64,000 nt of DNA from Chromatiales bacterium 21-64-14 (GCA_002255365.1 NCBI01000019.1:1-64000), one strand, 5' to 3'; numbered from the stretch's first letter, positions 1-12,549 are shown. Notes: generated by a model from the sequence alone, not told the origin. Translations and numbers: made by a program.

Positions 1-99
1 ATTTCTTGTCGCGCGGGACAATTCCGTGATTGGTTGCGTAAAAGTGCAGAATTTTGGGTTGCTGATCGGTTCTTACGCACGTAGGGTGAATAAGCCGGG

Positions 100-133
100 G
101 TAATAACAAAATAATATCGCCGGATACCCGGCG
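100..133 (-). terminator. Possible intrinsic terminator downstream of glmS
   Basis: A hairpin with 6-bp perfect arms (CGCCGG, 4-nt loop, CCGGCG at 118-133) lies about 100 bases past the glmS stop. Read on the minus strand it is followed by an AT-rich stretch with several Ts at 100-117. The stem is short and the T tract is broken, so this is only a moderate candidate. I see no gene in the rest of 1-231. Confidence 0.4.
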
Positions 134-231
134 TGCGAGGCTCCACTTTAAAATGAATTCGGAAAGAAACTTATTACAGGAGAAAGAATATTATTGCCGC
201 CGGACAACTACCGCCCCACGTCTTCCCAGGG

Positions 232-2064
232 TCATTCAACCGTAACGGACTTTGCCAGGTTTCTTGGCTGGTCCACGTCGGTGCCCTTGAGCACCGCCAC
301 ATGGTAGGCCAGAAGTTGGAGTGGAACGGTAAACACGATGGGTGCAATCACGTCGCCGGTCGGGGCGACCGGTAGGACACGGGTCCCGGGCTCGCGATTC
401 AGGCCGGTGTGCTCGTCGGCGAATACGTAGAGCTGGCCGCCGCGGGCGCGGACCTCCTGGAGATTGGACTTCAATTTCTCCAGCAACTGGTTGTTAGGTG
501 CCACAGCGATCACTGGCATGCTGGCGTCCACCAGGGCCAGAGGTCCGTGCTTGAGTTCGCCCGCCGGGTAGGCCTCGGCATGGATATAGGAGATTTCCTT
601 CAGCTTCAGGGCCCCCTCCATGGCCACCGGATACTGGGCACCACGCCCCAGAAATAGCGCGTTGTGCTTGTCCGCGAATTCGTCAGCGATGGCCTCGATC
701 TCGCCATTGAGACCCAGGACCGCGTCGATACGCCCGGGAAGGCCACGCAGTTCGGATACCAGGTGCGCCTCGTCGCGTCCCGACAGGCCCTGGCGGCGGG
801 CCAGGCAGACCACCAGCAGGAGCAGCGCAGTCAACTGGGTGGTGAAGGCCTTGGTAGAGGCTACCCCGATCTCGGGGCCGGCATGGGTCATCAGGGTCAG
901 GCCCGATTCGCGCACCAGGGAACTCTCGGGCGCGTTGCAGATGGCGAGGGTCTGGACGTAATCCAGTTGTTGCGCGGCGCGCAGCGCCGCCAGGGTGTCT
1001 GCGGTCTCGCCGGATTGCGACAAGGTCACGAACAGGGTGCCCGGGGGGACTACGGTCCTGCGGTAACGGAACTCGCTGGCCACTTCCACGGCGCAGGGGA
1101 GTCCGGCGATGGATTCCATCCAGTAGCGGGCCACCAGGCCGGCATGGTAGCTGGTACCACAGGCCACGATCTGCACACCGCGCACCGTATCGAAGATGCC
1201 CTCGGCGCCAGGTCCGAAAGCGGCGTCCAGCACCCGCTGGCTCGAGATGCGCCCTTCCAGGGTGTCGGAGATGGCGCGCGGCTGCTCGAAGATCTCTTTG
1301 AGCATGTAGTGCCGGTACTCGCCGCGCTCGACGCTGTCCACGGACAGCTCCGAGATCCGCTCGGCTCTGCTTACCGAAGCGCCAGCCGCGTCGCACACCG
1401 TCACCTTGTCGCGGGTGAGATGGGCCACGTCCCCGTCCTCCAGGAACAGGAAACGTTGGGTCACCGGTAACAGCGCGAAAACATCAGAGGCGATGAAATG
1501 CTCGCCGATGCCGATACCGATTACCAGCGGACTGCCGCGGCGTGCGGCCACCAATTCGCCAGGCAGGGTGGTGCAGATCACACCCAATGCGTAGGCACCC
1601 TCCAGGTCCGCCACCGCCGCGCGCACCGCCGCCAGCAAGTCCATGCTCTGGCTTAGATAGAGATGAATCTGGTGCGCGATGACTTCGGAATCGGTGTCGG
1701 AATCGAAGCGGTAGCCTGCCTCCCGCTGCCGGGTCCGCAGGGCCTCGTAATTCTCGATGATGCCGTTGTGTACCACGGCGATGCTGTCGCAGCTGATGTG
1801 CGGATGGGCGTTGCGCTCGCTGGGCGCGCCATGGGTGGCCCAGCGGGTATGGGCGATGCCGGTGACGCCAGGCAGCGGGTCGCGGCTCAGGGCGTCTTCC
1901 AACTGACGAACCTTACCCGCAGTACGGATGCGCTCGATTCCCGATACCGGGCCCAACACCGCGATGCCCGCGGAGTCGTAGCCCCGGTATTCGAGCCGCT
2001 TCAGCCCTTCCAACAGAATGGGCGCCACATCCCGCTGCGCCACCGCACCAACGATTCCACACAT
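232..2064 (-). CDS. glmS: Glutamine--fructose-6-phosphate aminotransferase (isomerizing)
   Basis: Makes glucosamine-6-phosphate from fructose-6-phosphate and glutamine, the first committed step to UDP-GlcNAc for peptidoglycan and LPS; cytosolic. The 610-residue protein begins MCGIVGA, so Cys2 is the N-terminal nucleophile of the glutaminase domain (about 1-240). Two SIS sugar-isomerase domains follow (about 285-425 and 455-600), with SQSGETADT and the typical C-terminal [13 protein letters not shown]. The length matches the family (about 609). The start is fixed by the Cys2 requirement. It lies 141 bases downstream of glmU on the same strand, a common pairing of two steps of one pathway. No glmS ribozyme-like leader is expected in this group and none was seen. 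Confidence 0.97.
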   Translation of the reverse strand: MCGIVGAVAQRDVAPILLEGLKRLEYRGYDSAGIAVLGPVSGIERIRTAGKVRQLEDALSRDPLPGVTGIAHTRWATHGAPSERNAHPHISCDSIAVVHNGIIENYEALRTRQREAGYRFDSDTDSEVIAHQIHLYLSQSMDLLAAVRAAVADLEGAYALGVICTTLPGELVAARRGSPLVIGIGIGEHFIASDVFALLPVTQRFLFLEDGDVAHLTRDKVTVCDAAGASVSRAERISELSVDSVERGEYRHYMLKEIFEQPRAISDTLEGRISSQRVLDAAFGPGAEGIFDTVRGVQIVACGTSYHAGLVARYWMESIAGLPCAVEVASEFRYRRTVVPPGTLFVTLSQSGETADTLAALRAAQQLDYVQTLAICNAPESSLVRESGLTLMTHAGPEIGVASTKAFTTQLTALLLLVVCLARRQGLSGRDEAHLVSELRGLPGRIDAVLGLNGEIEAIADEFADKHNALFLGRGAQYPVAMEGALKLKEISYIHAEAYPAGELKHGPLALVDASMPVIAVAPNNQLLEKLKSNLQEVRARGGQLYVFADEHTGLNREPGTRVLPVAPTGDVIAPIVFTVPLQLLAYHVAVLKGTDVDQPRNLAKSVTVE

Positions 2065-2205
2065 GCGTGGTTACCTCTGTGATCGCGCCTGCCCGAAGTG
2101 CAGCCCACCGGAGTACACGGGTCACGAACCGGCATTACCGGTCCCCCTCCCCCCTACCGCACATGCACCGCGGATCTGTCCCAGCCTGCCGCCCTGGGCG
2201 CGCGC

Positions 2206-3576
2206 CTATGCCTTCGGTTTCTTAACCGGTCGCTTCCACCCCGGACGGGTCTGCTGTGGCACCCGGCTCACGGTAAGTTCGCCGGGAGGCGCGTCCCGCG
2301 TGACGGTAGTTCCAGCACCGATGGTGGCCCCCGCCCCTACGGTAACCGGCGCCACCAGTTGGGTGTCCGAACCGATGAACACCTCGTCCTCGATAACGGT
2401 GCGATGCTTGTTGGCACCGTCGTAGTTGCAGGTGATGGTACCGGCGCCGATGTTCACGCGACGCCCCACGGTGGTATCCCCGATATAGCTCAGGTGGTTA
2501 ATCTTGGACCCGTCCGCCACCTGCGCGTTCTTCAGTTCGACGAAGTTACCGACATGCACCCCGGCCGCCAGATCCGTGCCGGGACGCACCCGGGCGAACG
2601 GACCCACGCGGCAACCCGGGCCGATAACGGCGTCTTCGATCAGGGTGTGGGAAAGTATCTCCGTGTCGTCACCGATCCGGGTATTGCGGATCACCGAGTT
2701 AGGACCGATGCGTACCCGATCCCCCAGATGCACCACACCCTCAAGGACGACGTTGACGTCGATCACCACATCGCGGCCGGCGCGCACCTCGCCACGCAGG
2801 TCGAAGCGCTCCGGATCACGCAGGGTCACCCCATCGCGCATCAGGCGCTGCGCCTCGCGCAGCCGGTAGTCGCGTTCGCGCTCGGCAAGCTGGATCCGGT
2901 CATTCACACCCATTACCTCCGCGATCGACGCCGGTGCCACGGTGGGCACATCCACCCCATCGGCGACCGCCATGGCAACCACGTCGGTCAGATAAAACTC
3001 TCCTTGGGCGTTGTTCTTGTCAAGGGCCGCCAGCCAGCGGGCGAGCATGCCGGCGGGACCCGCCAGGATCCCGGTGTTACCCTCGCGCAGGGCGCGTTCC
3101 TGCACGTTCGCATCTTTCTCCTCGACGATCCGCAAGACCCCGCCGCCGGGTCCACGCACGATGCGTCCGTAGCCGGTGGGGTCCGGCAGCTCCACCGTGA
3201 GCAGGGCCAATCGGCTGTTTCCGGCCTCCCCCACCAGCCGCTCCAACGTTCCCGCGGTGATCAAAGGGACATCGCCGTATAGCACCAGTACCGTATCTTC
3301 AGGGGGGACGGCGGGCAGGGCCTGGGCCACTGCGTGACCGGTGCCCAGTTGCTCGGCCTGTTCCACCCAATGGACCGGTAGCGCCGCCAGCCGCTCCGGC
3401 ACCGCTTGGCCACCATGGCCGTAGACCACGTGGATCGCCCGCCCCTCCAGGCGCAACGCCGCCGCCACCACATGTTCTAGCAGGCAGCGGCCCGCGACGG
3501 GATGCAGGACCTTCGGGAATCCCGAACGCATCCGGGTACCCTGGCCGGCGGCCAGGATGATGGTGCTCACGCTCAT
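2206..3576 (-). CDS. glmU: Bifunctional GlmU: GlcN-1-P acetyltransferase / GlcNAc-1-P uridylyltransferase
   Basis: Catalyses the last two steps to UDP-GlcNAc in the cytosol. The 456-residue protein has an N-terminal nucleotidyltransferase domain with the LAAGQGTRM signature and PKVLHPVAG (about 5-30). The C-terminal half is a left-handed beta-helix of hexapeptide repeats (about 250-440) holding the acetyltransferase site, including IGAGTITCNYDG and a GSDTQLVAPV segment. The frame stays open upstream, but MSVSTIILAAGQ matches where the family begins, so I place the start at 3576; the longer reading would add 67 unrelated residues. glmS follows on the same strand, so the two probably serve one pathway from one transcript. 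Confidence 0.96.
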   Translation of the reverse strand: MSVSTIILAAGQGTRMRSGFPKVLHPVAGRCLLEHVVAAALRLEGRAIHVVYGHGGQAVPERLAALPVHWVEQAEQLGTGHAVAQALPAVPPEDTVLVLYGDVPLITAGTLERLVGEAGNSRLALLTVELPDPTGYGRIVRGPGGGVLRIVEEKDANVQERALREGNTGILAGPAGMLARWLAALDKNNAQGEFYLTDVVAMAVADGVDVPTVAPASIAEVMGVNDRIQLAERERDYRLREAQRLMRDGVTLRDPERFDLRGEVRAGRDVVIDVNVVLEGVVHLGDRVRIGPNSVIRNTRIGDDTEILSHTLIEDAVIGPGCRVGPFARVRPGTDLAAGVHVGNFVELKNAQVADGSKINHLSYIGDTTVGRRVNIGAGTITCNYDGANKHRTVIEDEVFIGSDTQLVAPVTVGAGATIGAGTTVTRDAPPGELTVSRVPQQTRPGWKRPVKKPKA

Positions 3577-3712
3577 GCTGGGACATTCCCTGAGAAAAAG
3601 GCGCTCATCCCCGTCCATCCTACATCGGAATCCGTGGGAATTCCTGAAGCGCCAACGGGCTTGACGGGGGACAGTCGAGACGCCTGCCCAGGCCAGTGCG
3701 GGTACACGCCCG

Positions 3713-4204
3713 TCAGTGGATGACCGGACCGTCCGCGCCCGCCGGCACCCCGTTTTCCAGTTCGTCCGGACGGGCATCCCGGATCTCGACGATCTTCGCC
3801 TTGTAGTGCAGGATCTTACCGGCGAATGGATGGTTACCGTCCAGGGTCAATCGCCCCCCCTCGATGCGAGTCACCATAAAGGTTTTGGTCTGGCCCCGGT
3901 CGTTCTGAAACTCGGCCTGGGCACCGACATACCGGAACGCCTCGGGCACGTTGTCCAAATCATCGGTATAAGTAAGATTCAGGTCGTGGTCACCGAACCC
4001 CTCACCGGGCGGGATTACCACCTCGATCACATCCTCCACGGTACGCCCCTCGAAGGATTCCTCCAGTTTCGGCAGTAATTTTCCCCCAATGCCGTGGACA
4101 TACCCAACTGGCACGTCGCTGCGCTCCAATTCGTCCCCGAGCGGATCCCGGATCACATAGGTGAAGTAGACTACCTTGTTTTTAGTGACCCGTTGCTCGG
4201 ACAC
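3713..4204 (-). CDS. FKBP-type peptidyl-prolyl isomerase, SlyD-like
   Basis: Predicted cis-trans prolyl isomerase and chaperone of the SlyD branch, 163 residues, no signal peptide and so probably cytosolic. It starts with a beta strand motif (VVYFTYVIRDPLGDELE), then PVGYVHGIGGKLLPKLEESFEGR, which is typical of the split FKBP domain. The inserted flap (IF) domain follows at about 70-130 with PPGEGFGDHD. The family core LTLDGNHPFAGKIL is present near the C terminus. Unlike E. coli SlyD it has no His/Cys-rich metal-binding tail. It lies between the atp operon and glmU on the same strand; the link to either is not clear. Confidence 0.9.
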   Translation of the reverse strand: MSEQRVTKNKVVYFTYVIRDPLGDELERSDVPVGYVHGIGGKLLPKLEESFEGRTVEDVIEVVIPPGEGFGDHDLNLTYTDDLDNVPEAFRYVGAQAEFQNDRGQTKTFMVTRIEGGRLTLDGNHPFAGKILHYKAKIVEIRDARPDELENGVPAGADGPVIH

Positions 4205-4381
4205 AGTGGCTCCTGGATTGATTGAGTCGAGGGTAGGGCGCGCTGCGCGTCCGCCGGTTGCGTTGGAAGCTGTTGGCCGCGAGTCCGGCGCCGCGGACTA
4301 CCCGACCGCTCCCTGGCCACTGGCACCTGTCAGCACAACTCACACGGCTACGATCGAGGAACGACCGCCTACATACCGGAA

Positions 4382-4807
4382 TCAGCGACGGCCGGTCCGG
4401 CGCAGACGTTCGAGGGCCTGGAGTTGCGCCATGGCCTCGGCGAGCTGCGCACGGGCCTTGGCATAGTCCAACTCGGCGCTCTTGTGCCGCAGTTCCTCCT
4501 CGGCGCGCCGCTTGGCCTCCAGGGCCTGGGCCTCGTCGATATCATGGGCGCGCAACGCCACGTCGGCCAGCACCGTCACCACGTGCGGCTGCACCTCTAA
4601 CATCCCCCCGGACACGTAGAAAAACTCCTCCCCGCCGCCCTGCGTCTTGATGCGGACCTCGCCGGGCTTGAGCCTGGTGAGCAATGGGGCATGGCGGGGC
4701 GCGATGCCCACGTCGCCCATCTCCGCCGGTGCGAACACCATCTCCGCGGGCCCGGAGAAGATCTCTTGTTCCGCGCTGACGATGTCGACGTGTATGGTCA
4801 TGGCCAT
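4382..4807 (-). CDS. atpC: ATP synthase F1 epsilon subunit
   Basis: Epsilon subunit of the F1 central stalk, 141 residues, linking rotor to catalytic head and inhibiting ATP hydrolysis. The N-terminal beta-sandwich (about 1-88) carries [11 protein letters not shown] and [16 protein letters not shown]-terminal pair of helices (about 90-140) follows, rich in Ala, Glu and Arg. It is the last gene of the atp operon, 66 bases after atpD. Two in-frame ATGs at 4807 and 4801 are both possible; neither has a strong Shine-Dalgarno site. A 6-bp GC hairpin (4282-4299) lies beyond the stop but has no T tract. Confidence 0.95.
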   Translation of the reverse strand: MAMTIHVDIVSAEQEIFSGPAEMVFAPAEMGDVGIAPRHAPLLTRLKPGEVRIKTQGGGEEFFYVSGGMLEVQPHVVTVLADVALRAHDIDEAQALEAKRRAEEELRHKSAELDYAKARAQLAEAMAQLQALERLRRTGRR

Positions 4808-4873
4808 TGATTGTTTCGTCCCGGTGCTGCGTGGGTTCGGCGCGCTACGGTTGAATTACCCGGTGTGCCCCCG

Positions 4874-6262
<1,389 letters not shown>

Positions 6263-6277
6263 TCAAAATCACTTTCA

Positions 6278-6329
6278 GTTTCAGGCTTCCGGTCTCCATC
6301 ATGTAGGGCGGAAACCCGAAGCCTGAAAC
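6278..6329. repeat. Inverted repeat / stem-loop between atpG and atpD
   Basis: GTTTCAGGCTTC at 6278-6289 and its exact complement GAAGCCTGAAAC at 6318-6329 form a 12-bp perfect stem with a 28-base loop. It occupies most of the atpG-atpD gap and ends 28 bases before the atpD start. There is no T tract, so read-through to atpD is expected. It may affect mRNA stability or the relative output of atpD. Confidence 0.55.
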
Positions 6330-6351
6330 CGCCGAACCGCGCGCAGCGTCC

Positions 6352-7212
6352 TTATACGGCCGCCGCGCCCCCGACGATCTCCGCCAACTCCTGAGTAATG
6401 GTAGCCTGACGCTCCTTGTTATAAGCGAGCTGCAGGTCGTCGATCAGCGTCGCGGCGTTGTCCGATGCGCTCTTCATGGCAATCATGCGCGCCGCCTGCT
6501 CGCAGGCGATGTTCTCCACCACGCCCTGGTACACCATGGACTCAATGTAGCGCGCCAACAGGGCGTCCAGGACCTCGCGGGCGTCGGGCTCATACAGATA
6601 GTCCCAATAGTGGCGCGCGACATCGTCATCGTGAGCCCGAACCGGGACCAATTGATCCACCCGCGGGCGCTGGCTCATGGTATTGATGAACTCGTTGGAG
6701 ACCAGAAACAGTCGGTCAACCCGGGCCTCGCTGAAGGCGTCCAACATCACCTTCACCAGACCGATCATGTCCTGTACCGACGGGCGGTCTCCCAAATGAG
6801 TGGTCTGGGCAAGGATGCGCGCGCCGAACCGGCTTAGAAACCCCACGCCCTTGCTCCCAAACACCGCGAGGTCGGCCTCCACACCCTTGTCCGACCAGGA
6901 CTGCATCTCATTCACCAGCGTCTTGAACAAATTGATGTTCAGGCTGCCGCATAGCCCGCGATCACTGGACACCACGACGTAGCCTACCCGCTTGACCTCG
7001 CGGTCCTGAAGATAGGGGTGCCGGTACTCGGGATGCGCATGGGCCAAATGCTCAATTACTGCGCGCATCTTTCCCGCATAGGGACGCGCGGCGAACATGC
7101 GATTCTGCGCCTTGCGCATCTTGCTCGCGGCCACCATCTGCATCGCACGGGTGATCTTCTGCGTGCTCTGCACGCTCTTGATCTTGGTGCGGATCTCTCG
7201 GGCACCGGCCAT
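6352..7212 (-). CDS. atpG: ATP synthase F1 gamma subunit
   Basis: Rotating central-stalk subunit, 286 residues. The N terminus ([36 protein letters not shown]) and the C terminus ([13 protein letters not shown], then [26 protein letters not shown]-like sequence) are the two family signatures that form the coiled coil inside the alpha3beta3 head. The central Rossmann-like domain carries [11 protein letters not shown]. Length is usual. It lies 37 bases after atpA. Confidence 0.97.
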   Translation of the reverse strand: MAGAREIRTKIKSVQSTQKITRAMQMVAASKMRKAQNRMFAARPYAGKMRAVIEHLAHAHPEYRHPYLQDREVKRVGYVVVSSDRGLCGSLNINLFKTLVNEMQSWSDKGVEADLAVFGSKGVGFLSRFGARILAQTTHLGDRPSVQDMIGLVKVMLDAFSEARVDRLFLVSNEFINTMSQRPRVDQLVPVRAHDDDVARHYWDYLYEPDAREVLDALLARYIESMVYQGVVENIACEQAARMIAMKSASDNAATLIDDLQLAYNKERQATITQELAEIVGGAAAV

Positions 7213-7249
7213 GACTCAGGGATCGCTCTTCATGATTGGGTTGCGTGTC

Positions 7250-8791
7250 TCACCAGGCGTGGTGGGCCTTGAAGTCATCCAGCGCCTTGCGCAGGGCCGC
7301 TTCGACCTCCGCGCTGTACTCGGGATTCTCGTTGATCCGCTCCAACAGACCGGCATGACTAGACCGCATATGGCCGTGCAGCGCGTGTTCGAAGTCCACC
7401 ACCTTACTGATCTCAACGTCGTCCAGATAGCCCTCGTTGGCCGCGAACAACGATACCGCCATCTCGGCGACAGACAGTGGCGAGTACTGGCGCTGTTTCA
7501 TCACCTCCGTAACCCGCTGCCCGCGCTCCAACTGCTTGCGCGTCGTCTCATCCAGGTCCGAGGCGAATTGGGCGAAGGCGGCCAACTCACGGTATTGGGC
7601 CAAGGCGAGCCGCACCCCGCCGCCGAGCTTTTTGATGATCTTGGTCTGGGCAGCACCGCCTACACGCGACACCGACAGCCCTGCGTTGATGGCCGGGCGG
7701 ATACCGGCGTTGAACAGATCGGTTTCCAGAAAAATCTGTCCGTCGGTGATGGAGATCACGTTGGTCGGTACGAAGGCCGAGACGTCACCGGCCTGGGTCT
7801 CGATGATCGGTAGCGCGGTCAGGGATCCGGTACGCCCCTGGACCTTGCCGCCAGTGGCCTGTTCCACGTAGCCCGGGTTGACCCGCGCCGCGCGCTCCAA
7901 CAGCCGCGAGTGCAGATAGAATACATCGCCGGGATAGGCCTCGCGCCCGGGCGGGCGGCGCAGCAACAGCGACACCTGTCGATAGGCCCAGGCCTGTTTA
8001 GTGAGGTCGTCATAGACGATCAGCGCGTCCTCGCCCTTGTCGCGGAAGTACTCACCCATGGCACAGCCTGAGTAGGGGGCGATGAACTGCAGCGCCGCGG
8101 CATCGGCCGCCCCCGCAGCGACCACGATGGTATGTTCCATCGCGCCGTGTTCCTCCAACTTGCGCACCACCCCGGAAATAGAGGAGTTCTTCTGTCCGAT
8201 GGCGACGTAGATGCACTTAATGCCGGTACCTTTCTGATTGATGATGGCGTCAATGGCCACTGCCGTCTTTCCGGTCTGGCGGTCTCCGATGATCAACTCG
8301 CGCTGACCACGCCCGACGGGCACCATGGAATCGATGGCCTTCAGACCGGTCTGCACCGGCTGACTCACCGACTGACGGCTGATCACACCCGGCGCCACCT
8401 TCTCGATCGGCGAAGTGGTGTCGTAGGCCACCGGACCCTTGCCGTCGATGGGCTCACCCAGGGAGTTCACCACCCGGCCGAGCAACCCGTCTCCAACGGG
8501 CACCTCCAAGATACGGCCGGTGCACTTAACCGTGTCGCCCTCAGAGATGTGGGTATAGGCCCCCAGCACCACCGCGCCGACGGAATCGCGCTGCAGGTTG
8601 AGCGCCATACCGAAGGTGTTGCCCGGAAACTCGAGCATCTCTCCCTGCATGACGTCCGCCAAGCCATGGATGCGCACGATACCGTCGGTGATCGCGACCA
8701 CCGTCCCCTCGGTGCGTGCCTCGCTGACCGCATCGAAGCCTTCGATACGTTTCTTGATCAGCTCGCTGATTTCGGTGGGGTTCAATTGCAT
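7250..8791 (-). CDS. atpA: ATP synthase F1 alpha subunit
   Basis: Non-catalytic nucleotide-binding subunit of F1, 513 residues. The N terminus [19 protein letters not shown] matches the delta-binding helix of the family. The P-loop [15 protein letters not shown] and the family sequence [17 protein letters not shown] are present. One family segment reads [41 protein letters not shown]. No truncation or odd residues were seen. It follows atpH with a 10-base gap, so tight co-translation is likely. Confidence 0.98.
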   Translation of the reverse strand: MQLNPTEISELIKKRIEGFDAVSEARTEGTVVAITDGIVRIHGLADVMQGEMLEFPGNTFGMALNLQRDSVGAVVLGAYTHISEGDTVKCTGRILEVPVGDGLLGRVVNSLGEPIDGKGPVAYDTTSPIEKVAPGVISRQSVSQPVQTGLKAIDSMVPVGRGQRELIIGDRQTGKTAVAIDAIINQKGTGIKCIYVAIGQKNSSISGVVRKLEEHGAMEHTIVVAAGAADAAALQFIAPYSGCAMGEYFRDKGEDALIVYDDLTKQAWAYRQVSLLLRRPPGREAYPGDVFYLHSRLLERAARVNPGYVEQATGGKVQGRTGSLTALPIIETQAGDVSAFVPTNVISITDGQIFLETDLFNAGIRPAINAGLSVSRVGGAAQTKIIKKLGGGVRLALAQYRELAAFAQFASDLDETTRKQLERGQRVTEVMKQRQYSPLSVAEMAVSLFAANEGYLDDVEISKVVDFEHALHGHMRSSHAGLLERINENPEYSAEVEAALRKALDDFKAHHAW

Positions 8792-8801
8792 TCCGATATC
8801 C

Positions 8802-9341
8802 TCACGAATGACTCAGGCTAATGCCCAGTTGTTCGAGCTTGCCGCGCACCGATCCGTCGATGACCAGATCGCCGGCGCGCACCACGGCTCCGCCCAGCAG
8901 CCGCGCGTCGATGGCACACTCCAAATGGATCTCCCGGCCGAGCCGCGCCTTGAGCGCCGCGGTGATCCGGTGGCGCTCCGTCTCCTCCACCGGGTAGGCG
9001 CTGATCAACTGCGCCTCGACGGTGCCCTCCGCCGCGGCGCGGTAGTCCTCGTAGAGGGCCGCGAGGGTCGGCAGCACAGCGAGACGGTGGTTGTCCGCCA
9101 ACACGCGGATCAGGTTGCGCCCCGCGTCGTCCAACCGATCGCCGAGGATGTCCAACAAAACCTGTGCGACGTCCGCGACCGTGAGCCGCGGATTGTCGAT
9201 GAGTTCTTTGAACTGCGGGTTCTCCGCCACCCGCGCAGCGGCCGCCAGCCGCTCAGACCACGCGGGCAACACCCCCGCGTCCCGCGCCAGCTCGAACACC
9301 GCCCGCGCGTAGGGTCTGCCTAGGGTCTCGTCTTCGGCCAT
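8802..9341 (-). CDS. atpH: ATP synthase F1 delta subunit
   Basis: Delta (OSCP-like) subunit joining the peripheral stalk to the top of the F1 head, 179 residues. The N-terminal helical bundle opens with [18 protein letters not shown], the usual family beginning. The C-terminal part contains the conserved strand [32 protein letters not shown]. Sequence drift in the middle is normal for delta subunits. It sits between atpF and atpA in the standard order. Confidence 0.95.
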   Translation of the reverse strand: MAEDETLGRPYARAVFELARDAGVLPAWSERLAAAARVAENPQFKELIDNPRLTVADVAQVLLDILGDRLDDAGRNLIRVLADNHRLAVLPTLAALYEDYRAAAEGTVEAQLISAYPVEETERHRITAALKARLGREIHLECAIDARLLGGAVVRAGDLVIDGSVRGKLEQLGISLSHS

Positions 9342-9405
9342 TGCTTGTCAGTCCGTCCGGGTAATGTCACGGCGCCGCTCGCCGCAGCTGAGAACTCAGG
9401 TAGAT

Positions 9406-9876
9406 TCAGATCTGCTCGGCCAGGTCCTTGAGCAGCTCGTTGTGAACCTTGGCGTCGATCTCCCGTTTGAGGATGCGCTCGGCGCCGATCACCGCCAATC
9501 CCGCCACTTGGCGGCGCAGCTCCTCCTTGGCGCGGGCGACCTCCTGATCGATCTCGGAGCGTGCCGTCGTCAGGATGCGCTGCCCCTCCTCGCGGGCGTC
9601 GGTCTTGGCCTCATCGACGATCTCCGCGGCACGCCGCTGGGCCTGGGTGATCACCTCAGCCGCGCCAGTCTTGGCCTCGCGCAAGGTCTCCGCCACGCGC
9701 TGCTGTGCGAGTTCCAGGTCGCGCAGCCCGCGCTCAGCGGCCGCCAAGCCATCGGCGATCCGCTTGCTGCGCTCTTCCATCATGTGGCTTAACGGCTTCC
9801 ACAGGAAGCGCATAACGAACCAGACGAGGACCGCAAAGGTGATCATCTGGCCGATGAGCGTGGAAGTGACATTCAC
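9406..9876 (-). CDS. atpF: ATP synthase Fo subunit b
   Basis: Peripheral-stalk subunit, 156 residues, as in E. coli. One N-terminal membrane helix (about 5-27, [19 protein letters not shown], followed by KPL) is followed by a long charged Ala/Glu/Arg-rich helix that dimerises as a right-handed coiled coil. The N terminus [14 protein letters not shown] is typical. Only one b-type gene is present, so the enzyme should carry a b2 homodimer. It lies 57 bases after atpE. Confidence 0.96.
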   Translation of the reverse strand: MNVTSTLIGQMITFAVLVWFVMRFLWKPLSHMMEERSKRIADGLAAAERGLRDLELAQQRVAETLREAKTGAAEVITQAQRRAAEIVDEAKTDAREEGQRILTTARSEIDQEVARAKEELRRQVAGLAVIGAERILKREIDAKVHNELLKDLAEQI

Positions 9877-9933
9877 GTCCGGACTCCTGGTGTCGATAAA
9901 CCGTGTCTTCCCATAAGGCTCCAGCGGGCGGGT

Positions 9934-10233
9934 TTAGCCGCCGAGTTGCGCACGGGCCGCCACAACGAATGGGTTGGCAAACACGAACCACATGGCGAAT
10001 GCCAGTACGATGAAGGGGAACGATTCCATCAAACCGGCAGTGATGAACATTTGGATCCGCAGCGTGGGCATCATCTCAGGCTGACGCGCAACGCCCTCCA
10101 TATATTTGGCACAGATCAAGCCCCAGCCGAGCGCCGAGCCGAGGCCGGCGGCGGCCAGCATCACGCCTACACCTAGCGCGGTGTTGGCGTAGATCATGGT
10201 TACCAGGTTGGTCAGATTCGCATCGGCAGTCAT
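9934..10233 (-). CDS. atpE: ATP synthase Fo subunit c
   Basis: Proton-carrying ring subunit, 99 residues, a hairpin of two membrane helices joined by the polar loop ARQPE. Helix 1 has a Gly/Ala-rich packing face (GLGSALGWG). The ion-binding carboxylate is Glu70 in ITAGLMESF, in place of Asp61 of E. coli. The helix-1 position that is Gln in sodium-driven rings is Trp here, so I infer proton rather than sodium coupling. The protein is some 20 residues longer than E. coli AtpE, with extra residues at both ends. A Shine-Dalgarno site (AAGGAGA) precedes the ATG. Confidence 0.97.
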   Translation of the reverse strand: MTADANLTNLVTMIYANTALGVGVMLAAAGLGSALGWGLICAKYMEGVARQPEMMPTLRIQMFITAGLMESFPFIVLAFAMWFVFANPFVVAARAQLGG

Positions 10234-10405
10234 CGAGCATTCTCCTTAGCAAAAACATGAACCGAAAATCGGGTTGCACCGTGTCTCCCGCCGGGCCCGT
10301 GGCGCCGGCGCGGGGTGCCGCCTATGCGTCCTGCCGTGAAAACTGCACCGGCAGTGCGCAGCAGCAGGACTCCCGTCGCCGCCATGCGTATCGCGTCAAC
10401 ACGTC

Positions 10406-11305
<900 letters not shown>

Positions 11306-11474
11306 CTACCGGGGCGTGCGTGAAGACAGCCACTTTCGCCGATCCTGCGCGTCGGATAGCTCCGCTATTCACCTCGGACGATCGCGAAACGGTCCTCGAT
11401 TTCCCACACGCGGCGCTGCGCGCCTGTTGCTCGGACCGACTTTCAATCCTCAGCGGGACAACCGTCGGCGCGGG

Positions 11475-11828
11475 TCAATGGCGCAGGCCGCCCATGTAGC
11501 CGAGCTGGGCCACGGCGAACCCGACGATCTGGGGCACGGGCGGCAATCCGAACACCCCGATTCCCACCCCGAAGCCCACCAGGGTCAGCACATAACGCTG
11601 CATCGCACCCAGATACAGGTGGCCCACGCCCCCTATTGCGTTGTGGGCCGCCGCCGCGCCGGCCTGCTGCACCCCGCGTGCCAGCAACAGGCTGTTGAGT
11701 ACTGCCAGTCCGCCGCCGAAGAGCGCCCCCCCGGCGGCGGCAGTTCCCTGCACCGCGAGCCACACTCCGGCCGCGGCTAGAACTATTATTATTTGTATAA
11801 TTAGGATATTGCGTATGCCGCTGCCCAT
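11475..11828 (-). CDS. atpI: ATP synthase accessory protein AtpI
   Basis: Small membrane protein, about 117 residues with four hydrophobic segments (starting GIRNILIIQIIIVLAAAGVW). It is the usual first gene of proteobacterial atp operons, proposed to help c-ring assembly and magnesium supply. The ATG at 11828 has a GAGG-type site upstream. A GTG at 11921 in the same frame would add 31 polar residues and lies only about 20 bases from the likely transcription start. Family length (about 110-130) favours the shorter form. The assignment rests on position and hydropathy more than on sequence motifs. Confidence 0.8.
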   Translation of the reverse strand: MGSGIRNILIIQIIIVLAAAGVWLAVQGTAAAGGALFGGGLAVLNSLLLARGVQQAGAAAAHNAIGGVGHLYLGAMQRYVLTLVGFGVGIGVFGLPPVPQIVGFAVAQLGYMGGLRH

Positions 11829-11949
11829 GCCCCCGGACCTCGATGCGGGCTGCCGTAGTAGCGTCCAGGCCGTCGCCTGCGACCGGGCCCGGGTGAAACT
11901 GGCCCTGCCCGCCAGCACCACAAAAGTGCGGGGTGGTTAGGCGCCGCGC

Positions 11950-11978
11950 AGTATAAAGACTCGGCCTGGAATGGTCAA
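11950..11978 (-). promoter_or_regulatory. Sigma70-type promoter of the atp operon
   Basis: On the minus strand TTGACC (11973-11978) and TATACT (11950-11955) are separated by exactly 17 bases, each with 5 of 6 consensus bases. Transcription would begin near 11943, just ahead of atpI and after the CBS-domain gene. This is the best-looking promoter in the window and suggests the atp operon is not dependent on read-through from parAB. Confidence 0.75.
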
Positions 11979-12077
11979 TGTTAACGCCCTAAGAAACCAC
12001 AGCTTAGGCCTGAGGGCCACCGTGGGCGCCGGCACCCTGCCGGGCCCCGGACCCGCGGGCGGCTGACATGGTCGCCG

Positions 12078-12530
12078 CTACAATTCCGGGTGCAGATTTT
12101 CCTGGAAGATCGCCTTATGGACGTCACCCACGCTGATGATCCCCACTAGGCGCTGGTCCTCCGCCACCGGAATCCGGCGGATGCGGTGCCGGAACATCGC
12201 AGAGGCGGCCTTGAGCACCGGCATCTCGGGATCGACAGTGTATACACGGGTGCTCATCAATTCCTCCACCCGCAGGCTGACCACGTCCTTGTAGCCCCGT
12301 TCCATGGTCTCGAAATCCAGGGTTGCCGGGTTGTGCATGTAGTCCTCAAGCTGGGGGAACATCGCGTGGAGCACGTCTTTCTCCGAAATAACTCCCACCA
12401 AGCTCCCGTCTTCGGCCACCACTGGCATGCCGCTGATCCGGTGAAAACACATCACCAGCGCCACCTCCCGGATTAGCGTGTCCGGACGGGCGGTCTTGAT
12501 GTCCCGGGTCATGATGTCGCGTACCAACAT
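12078..12530 (-). CDS. CBS-domain pair protein
   Basis: A free-standing pair of CBS domains, 150 residues, beginning MLVRDIMTRDIKTARPDT; such modules bind adenine nucleotides and sense energy state. Repeat 1 covers about 1-60 (SGMPVVAEDGSLVGVISEKDVL) and repeat 2 about 85-145 (RRIPVAEDQRLVGIISVGDVHKAIF). No catalytic domain is attached. The start is 19 bases after the parB stop; the frame runs on upstream through parB in another phase, which is chance. It sits between parB and atpI, where many related genomes have nothing. The target is unknown; a role tied to ATP level is only a guess from its neighbours. Confidence 0.9.
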   Translation of the reverse strand: MLVRDIMTRDIKTARPDTLIREVALVMCFHRISGMPVVAEDGSLVGVISEKDVLHAMFPQLEDYMHNPATLDFETMERGYKDVVSLRVEELMSTRVYTVDPEMPVLKAASAMFRHRIRRIPVAEDQRLVGIISVGDVHKAIFQENLHPEL

Positions 12531-12549
12531 AGGGAAATCCCATAAGTAA

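Noticed and set aside
4282-4299. Terminator at the end of the atp operon
   Set aside because: AGTCCG-N6-CGGACT is only a 6-bp stem and has no T tract on the minus strand.
9934-10233. Sodium-binding AtpE
   Set aside because: Glu followed by Ser (E70-S71) recalls sodium-type rings, but the Gln needed on helix 1 is Trp, so proton coupling is more likely.
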